Assembly (NCBI GenBank): GCA_019096065.1
Contig: JAGUCH010000008.1
Location: 2,113,001 to 2,177,000 of the forward strand
Direction: 5' to 3'
Length of the DNA: 64,000 nucleotides
Origin: Paracyclopina nana
Lineage: Eukaryota > Arthropoda > Copepoda > Cyclopoida > Cyclopettidae
Position numbers and translations under genes: made by a program. The stretch's first letter is position 1; each line of letters begins with the position of its first letter. This document shows positions 54,489 through 64,000 of this stretch, in pieces. The notes under the pieces are model-generated. The model saw only the letters and a list, made by a program, of their open reading frames with translations, was not told the origin of the DNA and made no database searches.

Positions 54489-55712
54489 TGCTAAGACGAC
54501 AACAACAAAAGAGAAAAATGTGGACCTGCTTCAAATGAGAAAACTTATTATTGTTCTGGGCCTGGCCTATATGTTTTTTTCCTGCAAATATTCCGCCAAG
54601 TGACATGTGTGCAAATTTCTTCTGCTACAACTTGGACAAGCCGCAAAAATAAGACATGTGCATGTTGAAATAATCTGGCAAGGGACACCACTGTTTTTCA
54701 TTGACCCCTAACCCATAATAAGCGAGGAAAGGAATGTCACATAACTTTTTCATTAGCAAGCGCAAGGGGAAAAAGTCCCATTTTTTGCTGCTCAACATGA
54801 TCGTTTTGCAAGCAACTACTTAACACTGAAGAGGCCACCGACTTCAGATTCTAAATTAGGATGACATTCATGGCTTCTTGATTTCAGCCTGTTAATGTCA
54901 AGGCTTGCTTGCTAGATTGGAGCAAAAAATGAAGAAAAAAGCTATGTTGACATGTAACCTCGCCTAGCGCGCTGAGTGTGAGTTGCTTTGCAAACCGCCA
55001 TTAATTCATCATGGTGACTTGTCATCTGCTCGTTTCTCAGTCCATTTGTCATTTCAGTTCCAGTTGCAGATGAGAAAGCTCAGACTTTCTGGCCCAGAAA
55101 ATCATCGCGAGGGTCAATTTTTGCCGTTCAAGTCATGCCTTGTTAGCTGCACAGAGAGACGTGTGTTTAAAGGTAGCAATCAAACGTAAATAAATACGCT
55201 TTTCCCACCAAAATTGTTCAAGAAATAATCTTTGCTTATGCAGATAATATGCCGTCAATTTGAGTCGAGCCAATTCCTCAACTGATAGAAACTCTAAATT
55301 ATTGCAAGCTACTTATGAAATTGAAGCATGTGTTCTAGAGACCTCAGCTCATTTTGTAGCTTCTCAGTGGAAATCCTTGTTTATGGGAACTCACCTCTTT
55401 AGTGAAGCTAAGGATTATCATTAGAGTGCTAATTTCGTGGGCCACAAAAGACTGTGTCAATTGGCTTAAGATGAGCTCTCAGCTCGCCCTGTTTGCAAGA
55501 CGCTACAGAAAAGTGAAAGCCAAGAAGTCAGTCGTCGATGAAGCTTCGGAGGCGCCGAAGCAACACCAAAAAAGCCACAATTACGTATGTGCATAACATT
55601 AGAAGAAGGATTAGTGTTGGCCAAGGGCTTCTTCACCTCTTATTCAATCTGACATGAATTAAAGCTGTGCACTCAAGCTATGGCCGTTCCTGCGAAAAAA
55701 GCCCATTTCATT
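54489..55712. other. No gene recognised
   Basis: 1.2 kb with no supported exon or repeat. Confidence 0.4.
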
Positions 55713-57095
55713 ATGACAAGCGGCAAGTGTAGAATATGGATCATGATAGTAGGGTTAGCATCAAATTTGGTCAACGGTAAGCCATGTAATTACTCCTATT
55801 ACAATTCTAAATTGATAAGCAAGTGGCAGATCCAGTTCAGCTGGTTTCAGGGCTACTTGATAACCCTGGGCTTTGATAGCCCATTAGAAATCAGTTAAAG
55901 CTCCAAAATTTGTCAACAAAAGCCTTAAAACTTTCATTCTGAGGGGAGAATTAATTGGCCATTTTTTACAGACTTGAGACAGATCCGCGGAAATTCTTTT
56001 CAATCTGAAACTGTCACAGTTGTTGGCATTCCGCAAATTCAATGTATGTTGTCGCTTGCTCCTCCTTTCTACATAGAATTGACAATTCCACTTCAAGCCC
56101 CATTTGAATCATCAGCCTGGACGGTGCTATAGCACTGTGACATTTGCAATTTAACCTACTACATAATTCTGTCAGCATAAATCTAATTCTCATGCTATCT
56201 GGTAGCCCCAAATCTCCACCAATCAATCTTATTTGGCTACACAAAAAATAGCCCAGCTTTCAAGCTTACTTCCCTTTTGGGCTTTCTAATCACAATTAAT
56301 CCTTCAAAATGTCAACCTTGATTTTTTTGGCTTTTTGTGCAAGTGCAACAACTTTTCTTTAGGAAATGGACAGTAAAAAATTCACATCCCTGACAGACAG
56401 AAATTTTTTATGCGTGGTGTTCGGCTTTCAAAAAAGCCATTCATTCTTGCCTGAAATTGACTGTTCAATTCTGAGCAGACAAAACTCAAATTGACAATTC
56501 AGAATTTCTTCGGCTTTCGGCCTGAAGAATCAATTGGATTTACGCACATTTCTGAGGGGGCAACATTTGCCGGTTACACATATTCCACGTAATATCGGCA
56601 AATGTTGCTTAAAAACGCCACTTGTCCGATAAGCTGTGCCAAGAGCAGAAATTAGAACTCGGTAAACGATTCTGGTTCATCGATAAACCATCATTTCGAT
56701 GGTGTTGTGCCATTTGAGAGAGTACCCGAAAAATACCTGGAAACGCCCGAGCGAGTTGATCGAAGTGTAAACAAAACGTGTTTTTTCCAGGTTTGTCGCC
56801 TGTGCGAGTGAAGTCGAGAGACGCCGTGGAAGTGGGCAAATCCACGACGCTACATTGTGATTATTTTCTGGACAATGTGGACGAGGAGCTGTTCAGTTTA
56901 GTGTGGTACTGGACGCCCTCGTCAGAATTAACCGGTCTGGACTTTCGGTTCTTCGGCCCTGCCAAGAAGAGCAGTGTCAACTGGCCAGAGCTGCCAGACC
57001 GAACCGTCGCCTTTTTTCGCTACTGGAAAAACGGCCAAGAGGGCGAGCAGAAAAAGGCCTGGGCCAACAACGTCCTTGGTATCTTCGACATCAAT
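55713..57095 (+). CDS. Ig-domain surface protein, N-terminal half
   Basis: Exons 55713-55776 and 56791-57095, both junctions in frame (phase 1). The first encodes a signal peptide (MTSGKCRIWIMIVGLASNLV). The second encodes the first half of a V-type immunoglobulin domain: VEVGKSTTLHCDYF (strand B Cys), SLVWYW (core Trp), and VAFFRYWKN, ending at a donor (ATCAAT|GTAAGC) before the second Cys. No following exon with a YxC motif is found on the plus strand. The missing half resembles the minus-strand ORF at 57134-57574. Reminiscent of beat-type arthropod Ig proteins, but that is only a resemblance. Confidence 0.7.
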
Positions 57096-57133
57096 GTAAG
57101 CCCCATTTTTATTCATCCAATTCAATGGGAATA

Positions 57134-57574
57134 TCACAGTTTTAGCAGGTTTTTGTTAAGTGCTTTGATGGATACCCTTTTTCTCATGAGCAATAGCTTT
57201 TTCCTCGAACTGGTTTTCAAGTCGTAGCAATCGGACAGTTGTGAGTCCTGGAAGTTCCAAAAGACTACTGCGACGACGCAGAAAAATAGGCCAAAGACCA
57301 CAAAGGTCACTGCCATCACTGGGTACAAAAAGTTGTCTTCCTCCACTGTAGAAATCGGGGGAGCCATGTAGTTGATAGATATTCTGATATTTTTCCTTTT
57401 CCTGCTGTAGCCTTTTTTTCGAAAAAAGGTAAACAAACTCACATGTGGCTTGAGTGTAAAAATAAACCTCATGTCGTCTGAAGTTCCAGTATTTACACAA
57501 AAATGTTCAAGAGTTGCAGTATCAGCTAGTTCTAATATTCCTCCAATTTGGCCAAGTGCGTTAAAGTGTTGCAT
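57134..57574 (-). CDS. Ig-domain C-terminal half plus transmembrane helix, opposite strand
   Basis: An open frame of 146 codons; an acceptor just upstream (CAAAG|GAGC at 57583) would extend it by three residues and mark it as an internal or last exon. ILELADTATLEHFCVNTG looks like strands E-F-G of an Ig domain with its second Cys; it lacks the first half. A helix follows (FLYPVMAVTFVVFGLFFCVVAVVFW) and a basic cytosolic tail. A possible internal intron (PH|GTGAGT to an AG near 57397) is not needed to keep the frame. It lies convergent to the half-Ig gene on the plus strand, 38 bp from its last exon. Confidence 0.5.
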   Translation of the reverse strand: MQHFNALGQIGGILELADTATLEHFCVNTGTSDDMRFIFTLKPHVSLFTFFRKKGYSRKRKNIRISINYMAPPISTVEEDNFLYPVMAVTFVVFGLFFCVVAVVFWNFQDSQLSDCYDLKTSSRKKLLLMRKRVSIKALNKNLLKL

Positions 57575-57995
57575 TGTTTGCTCCTTTGTTGCTTATCATG
57601 GTATGTTGATATGTTCAAAGGACTCGAGAGTGAATGCCATGCATTTTCTACGGTTGTCTACCACATTGGAACAGTCTGACTTTTTACATCTTCCGCATGT
57701 GGAATGATGACAATCTATGTATTTACCTTTAAATTTAGCATGATGAGTTTACTCCGGTGGCTGAAGATCCGGAATCAAACAGCTTTTTCGGCTATTCGAC
57801 TTTTGCATGGACTGAAAATATTTTGTTTGGCCTCTGTTTTATTATTTTTGATTTTTGACTCATTTTTTTCAACTCCGAATCTCTCTAATGGATGGATCAC
57901 CAATGTTAAAGTTTGTCTGGACAACAGTCAAATTTTGCTGATTAAACGTCACTTATCTTTGTTGATTCACCACTTTATATAGCGACCTGTTCAGG

Positions 57996-58493
57996 CTAAA
58001 CCTTTGAGCAAAGTTGACTTAAATCTGCGATTTTGTCGTATGCAGGTGGAGGCGGTTCCAAGGATCCTGCCAGATCAGATACAACACTGTATTCCGGCGG
58101 CTCTTCAACAGAATTGTAGTAATATATTCTTTCCTGCTCAGCTTCGACCTCAAATCTATGAAGGTCCAGAAAGCGCTGGTGGAATCGCACCCACTGTAGG
58201 ACATCTTGGCGCCTTCGATGCTCTTCGACGAGTGCAATTTTCTGTCGATTTTTTCGCACTCGACACATGTTGAGGACCATGGAAATCAAACTGAGGACCA
58301 ACAGCAAAGTTCCGACGGACAGCAGTAAAAGTTCGACAAATGATGCGGCACTTTTTCGCCTTTCTTCGTTCCTCGAAAAGTAGAATGTGGCGGAGGGAGC
58401 AATCAAAGCCAGACTACAAAAGGTGCCAATGCAGTGCCAAATTTTCCCTTTTTTCTCAGCATCCAGACTAAGTCTTCGTCTGGGTCTTCTCAT
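57996..58493 (-). CDS. Two-helix membrane protein with two PPxY motifs
   Basis: Single-exon frame of 165 codons. A basic N-terminus (MRRPRRR) precedes two hydrophobic segments (WHCIGTFCSLALIAPSATFY; FVELLLLSVGTLLLVLSLIS), then a charged linker and a C-terminal tail with PPEY and PPAY. PPxY motifs bind WW domains of Nedd4-type ubiquitin ligases, so this may be a ligase adaptor on internal membranes, by analogy with NDFIP and similar proteins (inference). No family recognised by sequence. The 57575-57995 stretch beside it holds nothing supported. Confidence 0.65.
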   Translation of the reverse strand: MRRPRRRLSLDAEKKGKIWHCIGTFCSLALIAPSATFYFSRNEERRKSAASFVELLLLSVGTLLLVLSLISMVLNMCRVRKNRQKIALVEEHRRRQDVLQWVRFHQRFLDLHRFEVEAEQERIYYYNSVEEPPEYSVVSDLAGSLEPPPPAYDKIADLSQLCSKV

Positions 58494-61400
58494 GTTGGTT
58501 TCGACATTTCACTACTTCAGAGCTCAAAACAGGTGACTTTTTGGCCCTCACATCAAGCTGGATGATGGACTGAGCAAAAAGTGCCTACCTATGCATGAGT
58601 TATACGGTGTGTACCAATTTGCACACTGGGCCTCTTGCCCCCAAAAAGGAGGCTGCCATCATGGACGACGTTTCTTAGAATTTGCAACTTTTTCAATCTT
58701 TATGTTCATCATTTTATATGGGGACACATGCCCACTTCCCCAGTGTGCAATGAATTGTTGCTACGAAGTGCAGCTAGGGCTAATCTGAAATTGTGCAGAT
58801 TATTTGGAGAGTTTTTAGATTTTTCTGGTTGGTCGGCCACAGATCCAAGATGGCCGCCGATTTCTCATTTATATTTTAGCTTCAATTCAGCTAACATGTA
58901 AGAAATACGTTTTTTCATTCTGCCACATTTATAAGTAAGGATACAGATCCACGTTATATTAAAGTGTCCATCATAGTTCATTTTTATGATTTCACTTGCA
59001 TAAAAATGACGAGTATTTTTCAGCTCTGATGACATTAGAAAAAAAGTGACACAGGATGTTGCTTCATGATTACTATTGCTGAGGGCAGCTGCTATCGCTA
59101 TGAAATTGGAATTGGCAGCCCAAAAACCAGAGCTGGTTCAGTAAATCATGAACTTTATCAAAAGTGGCACTGCTCAAAATAAAATTCAAAGGAAGAAAAA
59201 AAGATGATTAAAGGGTGATTTGAAAAAGCTCATATTCCAAGGTTCAGCAGGGGGCAAATTGAAGAGTTTTGAAAAATTGAATGTTCAGCAGCAGTGCAGG
59301 TGAAAGAGTGGAGCAGCAGTAAAAAGGAAATGATTAAAATCTACTTTCACCTGCGTTTTTCGGATTTCCTGTTGATACACACAATGGATGTTTTGGCCGC
59401 CATTTTGTCGGCCCTCTATTTTTATTTTTGTAGTCCGCGAAAACAGAAGAAGAAGAGTGACAGGTGGCAGACGACGCGACCACCCCTTTATCTCAATTTT
59501 TCCGATCCTTTGTCACTTTTCGCATGGATTTATGACTCCGCTACTGTGCCATGTACTATACTAAGCTAGGATCGGCTGAGATTTCCATTGAGCTGTATGT
59601 TCTTTACTGCTGCAGTGCTCATTTTTTATGCTTATAGACGAATGGTGCTGAGAGTAAGTGCTGGTTTTAGAGTTTGCTGATTGGTGCTAAGTACATTGCT
59701 TTTCTTTAGGTACAGCTGAGTTTTCATCGTTAACTGAGGTTGCTGAGCTTGCAAAGTTTGCTGAGTTTTTCTAGGCTGTGCTGAGAACCAAGGAAAACTT
59801 ATTAGAGTATCTATTGATGCTTAGTAGCGTGAAATGTCATACGAATGATTGATAACTTACGAAAAAATAAACAAAGGCGCTGGAGTGGCATCACTTTCAA
59901 GCTTATTTTGGCACTCTATATAGTCTTTGTATGAAAAATGGCGAGAACTTTGACCCAGTTGTTGTGGGCTGTTTGCAATTGTTTTTTGTTTCAAAGGAGT
60001 TGACAAGAAGAAAAATAATTAGACAAATAATAAGCCTTTGTTACTCGCCCGTGGCCACGCCCCATTTGCTACTTTATCAAGTGTCAACTGATTTTGCTTG
60101 AGCCTGATTCGCTTCAGAGCACCGAGAAATATGCGGCGCAAAATGTACAAGCTAGGGTTGATCGAATTGCATTAGCAATGGTCCATAAAATTCATGAGAT
60201 TCATGAGGAAACTTTTACTTTTGTGTGCTATGCTGGCATCTTCCAAAACTGATTGGAAAAATCTGGCGGCTGCAATTTGTGGTCCAATTGTGGAAGCAGA
60301 AATAATGGGGGAGATCGCACCACTGTGGTCTCCTTCGAGGAACATCCTGATCACGTAGACGTATTTATCTAGCCCAATCAGGAGCCTACGAGCTAAGTAG
60401 CACACGCAGATGTTGCAACTAATCATTCACATGTGCAATTCATTCCACTTGGCAAGTGTCAATCACAACATAAAGCCCCACCAAACGAACGAAGAATTTT
60501 GTGCGGGCCAAAAAATGCAAATTCATCTCCATGTTTGTTCAGCTTGTTTTTGAGGAAATAGGAAATATCACCGCCGTCCTTTTTATTCCAGCTCGCCAAA
60601 GGTTTATTAATAAACCTTAGAAGTTTTCGTCTCTTTTTCTTGTTTGTTTTTCCAGTCTTTTAAATGGTTTTGTTTGTCTAATCTCGATTGGCAATTGCCT
60701 TCGGACCACTGTGGGGCCAACGTTGAAAATTCACCCGTTTTTCTTCAAACTGCGTCCAACTATTTCCATCTTTTCTCGGCGCCACAGTTATTGTTAAGGT
60801 AAATTGGCAACTGCCGCACTGATATGGCATTTAATGATGATCCGACAGTTTCCTGCTTGTGGTGAGTTTTTGCGAGCGTTCCATCTCCTGTGCGCTGAAG
60901 ATAGTTATCACGAGGCAAGAATGTGAGCATTTTCAGAGGATTATTGAGCAGCGCAGCTCATTTATGAAACAAAGCAAATCCCGCGTCATCGAGAGGAAAT
61001 GAGCATATATGTCATGGGCTACTTCGAAGAAAGTGAGAGTTTGCTGACATCGTCATTGTCATCTAACGAAGCGTGTTTGTCACTACAGAGATCAAAATCG
61101 GCCGAGGGAAATCCGAGATGGGCCCAAAATCCCATGGCATCATCCTTCCAGCCATATTTTCTCTTCTTCCAGATTATATTCACTTTTCTTCTTCGCCAAA
61201 AACAAAAGAGGCTCAGCTGGGAAATGTTTTTCCGTTTTCGATGCAAATTCGGTATCAATTGACAAAGTGGCCAGCTGATGCGCGCAGTCTTGCGCAGTGC
61301 AGCGGCTGGTTGGAGTAGCAATTTTCCAATCTAGCAATAAAAAGGACGTCGCTCTTGAGAAAATGGCCGCTAAAAATGAACGTTGTTGCTCGCTGTCGCC

Positions 61401-62640
61401 GGCGCATTTTCTCCACTCAGGAATTTGATTGCGAATCGCCCAGGTAAACAATCGTGCATTCCAAAGACGGTTGGCACCATGTTACCAATGCGGCGCAACA
61501 GTCATAATGTAATATGACCGTTGCTGCTTAACGGAAAAAAACCACGATATTTTAAAGACAAGACTTAGCTGCACCATGTTTCGACTTCTTCAACAATGTT
61601 AACGGGGTGCCGATTGATTATTGATGTGAAAACTGCCGAGCCCGGTATGGGAAAGCTCGATGCTATAATTCGCGGAAATTTGATCGGGGTTTGTCAAACG
61701 TCCGTGGCATTCCGAGCGATAATTCACGGTCCCAAACTTGATCCCTTTCCTACTGCATTTTCGTTAAGGTTCAGCCGCGTGCAAGAGGGTGATGATGAAG
61801 GCATGGGGAAAAAAGGGCTGCCTGCCTCTCTCTCTCTCTCTTTTTCGGCAAAATCACGGTTTGGCTGGTCAGTGGAGAATGGTGGGTGATTGATATGCAT
61901 GAGCAGCGAGGTCCAAGGGTGGAGAAAGTAGCGGTGATCTTTTGACGCATTCCAGCTACTGCGGGAGCAAAACTTTCTTCTTCTTCTCGTTCGTTTTCAC
62001 GTCATGAGGTCTTGATCCTCATTTTCGGGAAGTCGAGCTCAATTTTCGGTCGCTGACGAGCGACTGCGCAGCGACCAAGGCAAGAAATCGCGAGGCATTT
62101 TCGGGGCGTGCCGTCCTTGGGCCCATATGCGCTACTTGAATGCCCTCGGGATCGAGAAACAGCTCGCGTCGACTGGGGTCGTTTCCTTTTGGGCAGCGTT
62201 AATTGCATCTCATTTGCTCCTTTGCACGTTGTCGCCGAACCATTCGCATAACGGCTTTGCGCAATCTCCGCGACATTGACGAGCTCGCAATTTTTTGCGT
62301 TACTTTTCGCCCGCTCCTTATGCCTTGCTTTGTTCTTGGGCGTTGAACGCGGGCAAAGGCCGCGACGCGACAATTTGCGGTTCAAGGCCCGAAATGCAGG
62401 CCAGGTGACAAAAAGCGCAAAAAAGTTCGCTAGCTTGAGTTGGACGTGACGCAACGAAGGATGCCAAGGCTCAAAAAGACGTCCACCAGGCTCGTTGCAC
62501 CACCCACTCGGCAACAACGCCCACGGGTCTACCCTTTTTTTTCATCGCTTGACCAAAACGTCTGCAGCTTGGGTTTGAAAGAGCGATTCTCGGCAGGCTT
62601 TTGGCACGCGCGCCTCGCTAATGACTCATTAGCCCGAAGA
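58494..62640. other. Long gene-poor stretch
   Basis: No exon or repeat family that I can support over 4.1 kb. Minus-strand frames at 60172-60426 and 62002-62517 are open but lack motifs. A CT microsatellite lies near 61828-61842. It may contain 5' UTR exons or enhancers of the RasGAP gene. Confidence 0.4.
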
Positions 62641-63266
62641 TAATCTCGGCATATAGCGCGCGGTGAAAAGAGCAATTCTTTTCACTCTCTCTTTTAGCGG
62701 AAGCCGATCTTCCATCCACCGCACCCATCAAGGCGCGGAAAAAGTTGACATCGCGCGTTTCTCCGCGACAAAATGCGCGCTTTGACTTTTTTTTGCGTCA
62801 AAGCTTTTGTTTGGGCGATAAAGTGCCCAAAGTGCTCATCGGAGCTCGGACAGCTCGGGCGGGGGTGCGATGAACCTTTTTTTTCGAAGTGAAACCGAGA
62901 AAACTAATAGCGTTCGCGTTGGCCCGGCCCGCCCGCCTGATGCCCAGTGACTCAGCTCGGCGCGGACGCGCGAGCGCGCGCGCTTCTCAGCTCGTGCGCG
63001 GGGCTGCTGGAGCGGCGCTAGCGCTAGCCTACCTGATAATAACTCAGTAAAGCTCGGTGCTCGCCTTCGTGAGCACGGCGCGCGACTTCATTCAGTGCCT
63101 TCAAGTTCAAAATCGCCATTTTTAACGGCTTTTCCGAGTGCAAAGTGCTTAGAAGAAACCGAGAAGAAACGGCTGAGCCGTCTCAGCAGTCCATTTACAA
63201 AAGTGAGGACGTCGGCCTTTTTGCGGAAGCGCGACTCGATGCGCGCACTGGCGAGGCTGCCAAGGG
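62641..63266 (+). promoter_or_regulatory. GC- and CpG-rich promoter region of the RasGAP gene
   Basis: Sharp rise in GC and CpG before the first coding exon, densest at about 62920-63090 (for example GCGCGAGCGCGCGCG and GCGCTAGCGCTAGC). No TATA box. The 5' UTR probably starts within this stretch. Confidence 0.5.
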
Positions 63267-64000
63267 ATGAAGGAAAACAAGTGGAGATCACTTAGCATCA
63301 TGGACTTGGCGAAAAAAGGCTCGTTCTCCGGCAGCAGCGGCATGGCGGCGACCGGGGCCCCGAATCCCCACGCGGTCGGGGGCAAACCGGCCAACCCGCA
63401 GGACCAAACCTCGGCCAGCAACGGACAGTCCTACGAGCTCATCAAATCCACCCAGGTAGGGATATCCGCGCGCTACTGTCCTCCGTGATTAATGCTTTTG
63501 CTGGGAAAATCCGACGCACCTGCGTTGATGCGACTTTACCTGCATAATATAAAAAGCTTTTTCGTCGATTCACGTGGCATTTGTTTGACGTATCGATTGC
63601 ACTCGATTGTCAGTCGTTATGGCTGGCGTGTGACTCATTCGCTTCATGCCACCTTTTATCACGCGAGTGTCCCTTTAAACTCGCTCCTTCGCACTCATTT
63701 GACGGCCGGAGTTATTTTTTTTTATTCAAGGCTGCTCACCAGTCGGCCTTTTTTACTGCATAACATTAGCAAATGCGCGCGGCATCGCCAACTCGATCCG
63801 TCATGTTAAACGCGATCCCTTTTCAGAGCCTCGTGGACCGGCTGCAGCTGAACGCGGAGGACATCACCATCCACCCCGTGCACCCCTCCATCATCGGGCA
63901 GGACACGTGGTTCCAAATTACGTACACCAGTTCGGGCAGCGCGCGCTATTTCAGCTGTCAGTCGCCCAAGGAGCGCGACGAGTGGATCGCCAGCCTCAAA
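63267..64000 (+). CDS. SynGAP/DAB2IP-family RasGAP, 5' end
   Basis: Exons 63267-63455 and 63827-64000 (runs off the window); phase 0 junction. The first exon encodes a Gly/Ser/Asn-rich N-terminus (start 63267 or 63300). The second begins the split PH domain typical of SynGAP, DAB2IP and RASAL2: EDITIHPVHPSIIGQDTWF, then ARYFSCQSPKERDEWIASL. In this family the PH domain is followed by C2 and RasGAP domains, which must lie to the right. These proteins switch off Ras/Rap at the plasma membrane and synapses. Confidence 0.9.

Noticed and set aside
60172..60426. Minus-strand ORF of 84 codons (contains EGDHSGAISPIIS)
   Set aside because: Open, but with no signal peptide, TM segment or known motif; an internal exon is possible, but nothing adjoins it.
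62002..62517. Minus-strand ORF of 171 codons upstream of the RasGAP gene
   Set aside because: No domain, basic low-complexity composition and GC-rich sequence in which long open frames arise by chance.

Overview
The window is animal nuclear DNA. Genes are split by short GT-AG introns (mostly 40-180 bp), tRNA-type pol III units are present, and there are many small non-autonomous DNA transposons. The gene set (secreted Sema2a-type semaphorin, FMRFamide-type GPCR, bride-of-sevenless-like class C GPCR, apolipoprotein-D-type lipocalin, multi-Kunitz secreted protein) and a TATA plus TCAGTT initiator promoter point to an ecdysozoan, most likely a panarthropod. I cannot place it more finely. Exon models below were built by hand; the boundaries listed keep the reading frame across every junction.

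Layout. 1-4.7 kb (minus): 5' part of an SLC46-type MFS transporter, a divergent Rel/NF-kB-like factor with a basic nuclear signal, and the 3' part of a neutral-sphingomyelinase-like phosphodiesterase. 4.7-9.5 kb: transposon-rich, including a nest of elements. 9.6-14 kb: a small secreted peptide, a membrane/acidic protein and a Ly6/uPAR-like protein. 14.5-17.8 kb: two tandem S1 serine proteases with hydrophobic C-termini. 17.8-21.9 kb: SINEs, foldbacks and a head-to-head minisatellite. 21.9-29.2 kb: a neuropeptide-type GPCR with a 5.3-kb repeat-filled first intron. 30.4-35.2 kb: a secreted protein with 12 Kunitz domains plus VWC-like cysteine modules. 35.4-39 kb: a second transposon nest and several foldbacks. 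39.4-46.2 kb: an orphan membrane protein and the class C GPCR, whose intron holds a tRNA-Glu and a decayed tRNA-Glu. 46.8-51.8 kb (minus): intronless Sema2a, lipocalin with two possible last exons, and MCFD2 with a glutamine-rich insert. 52.4-53.6 kb: a fusion of a 3-hydroxyacyl-CoA dehydrogenase NAD-binding domain, lacking its catalytic His, to a C-terminal RING finger. 53.9-58.5 kb: orphan small membrane proteins, including what look like two halves of one Ig-TM protein on opposite strands. 63.3-64 kb: GC-rich promoter and first exons of a SynGAP/DAB2IP-type RasGAP.

The genes do not form one pathway. Themes are secretion and cell-surface signalling (receptors, semaphorin, Ly6, Ig and lipocalin proteins, MCFD2 as an ER cargo adaptor) and extracellular proteolysis (two S1 proteases and one multi-Kunitz inhibitor). 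The most unusual gene is the dehydrogenase-RING fusion. The most unusual DNA structures are the two transposon nests and the head-to-head repeat array.
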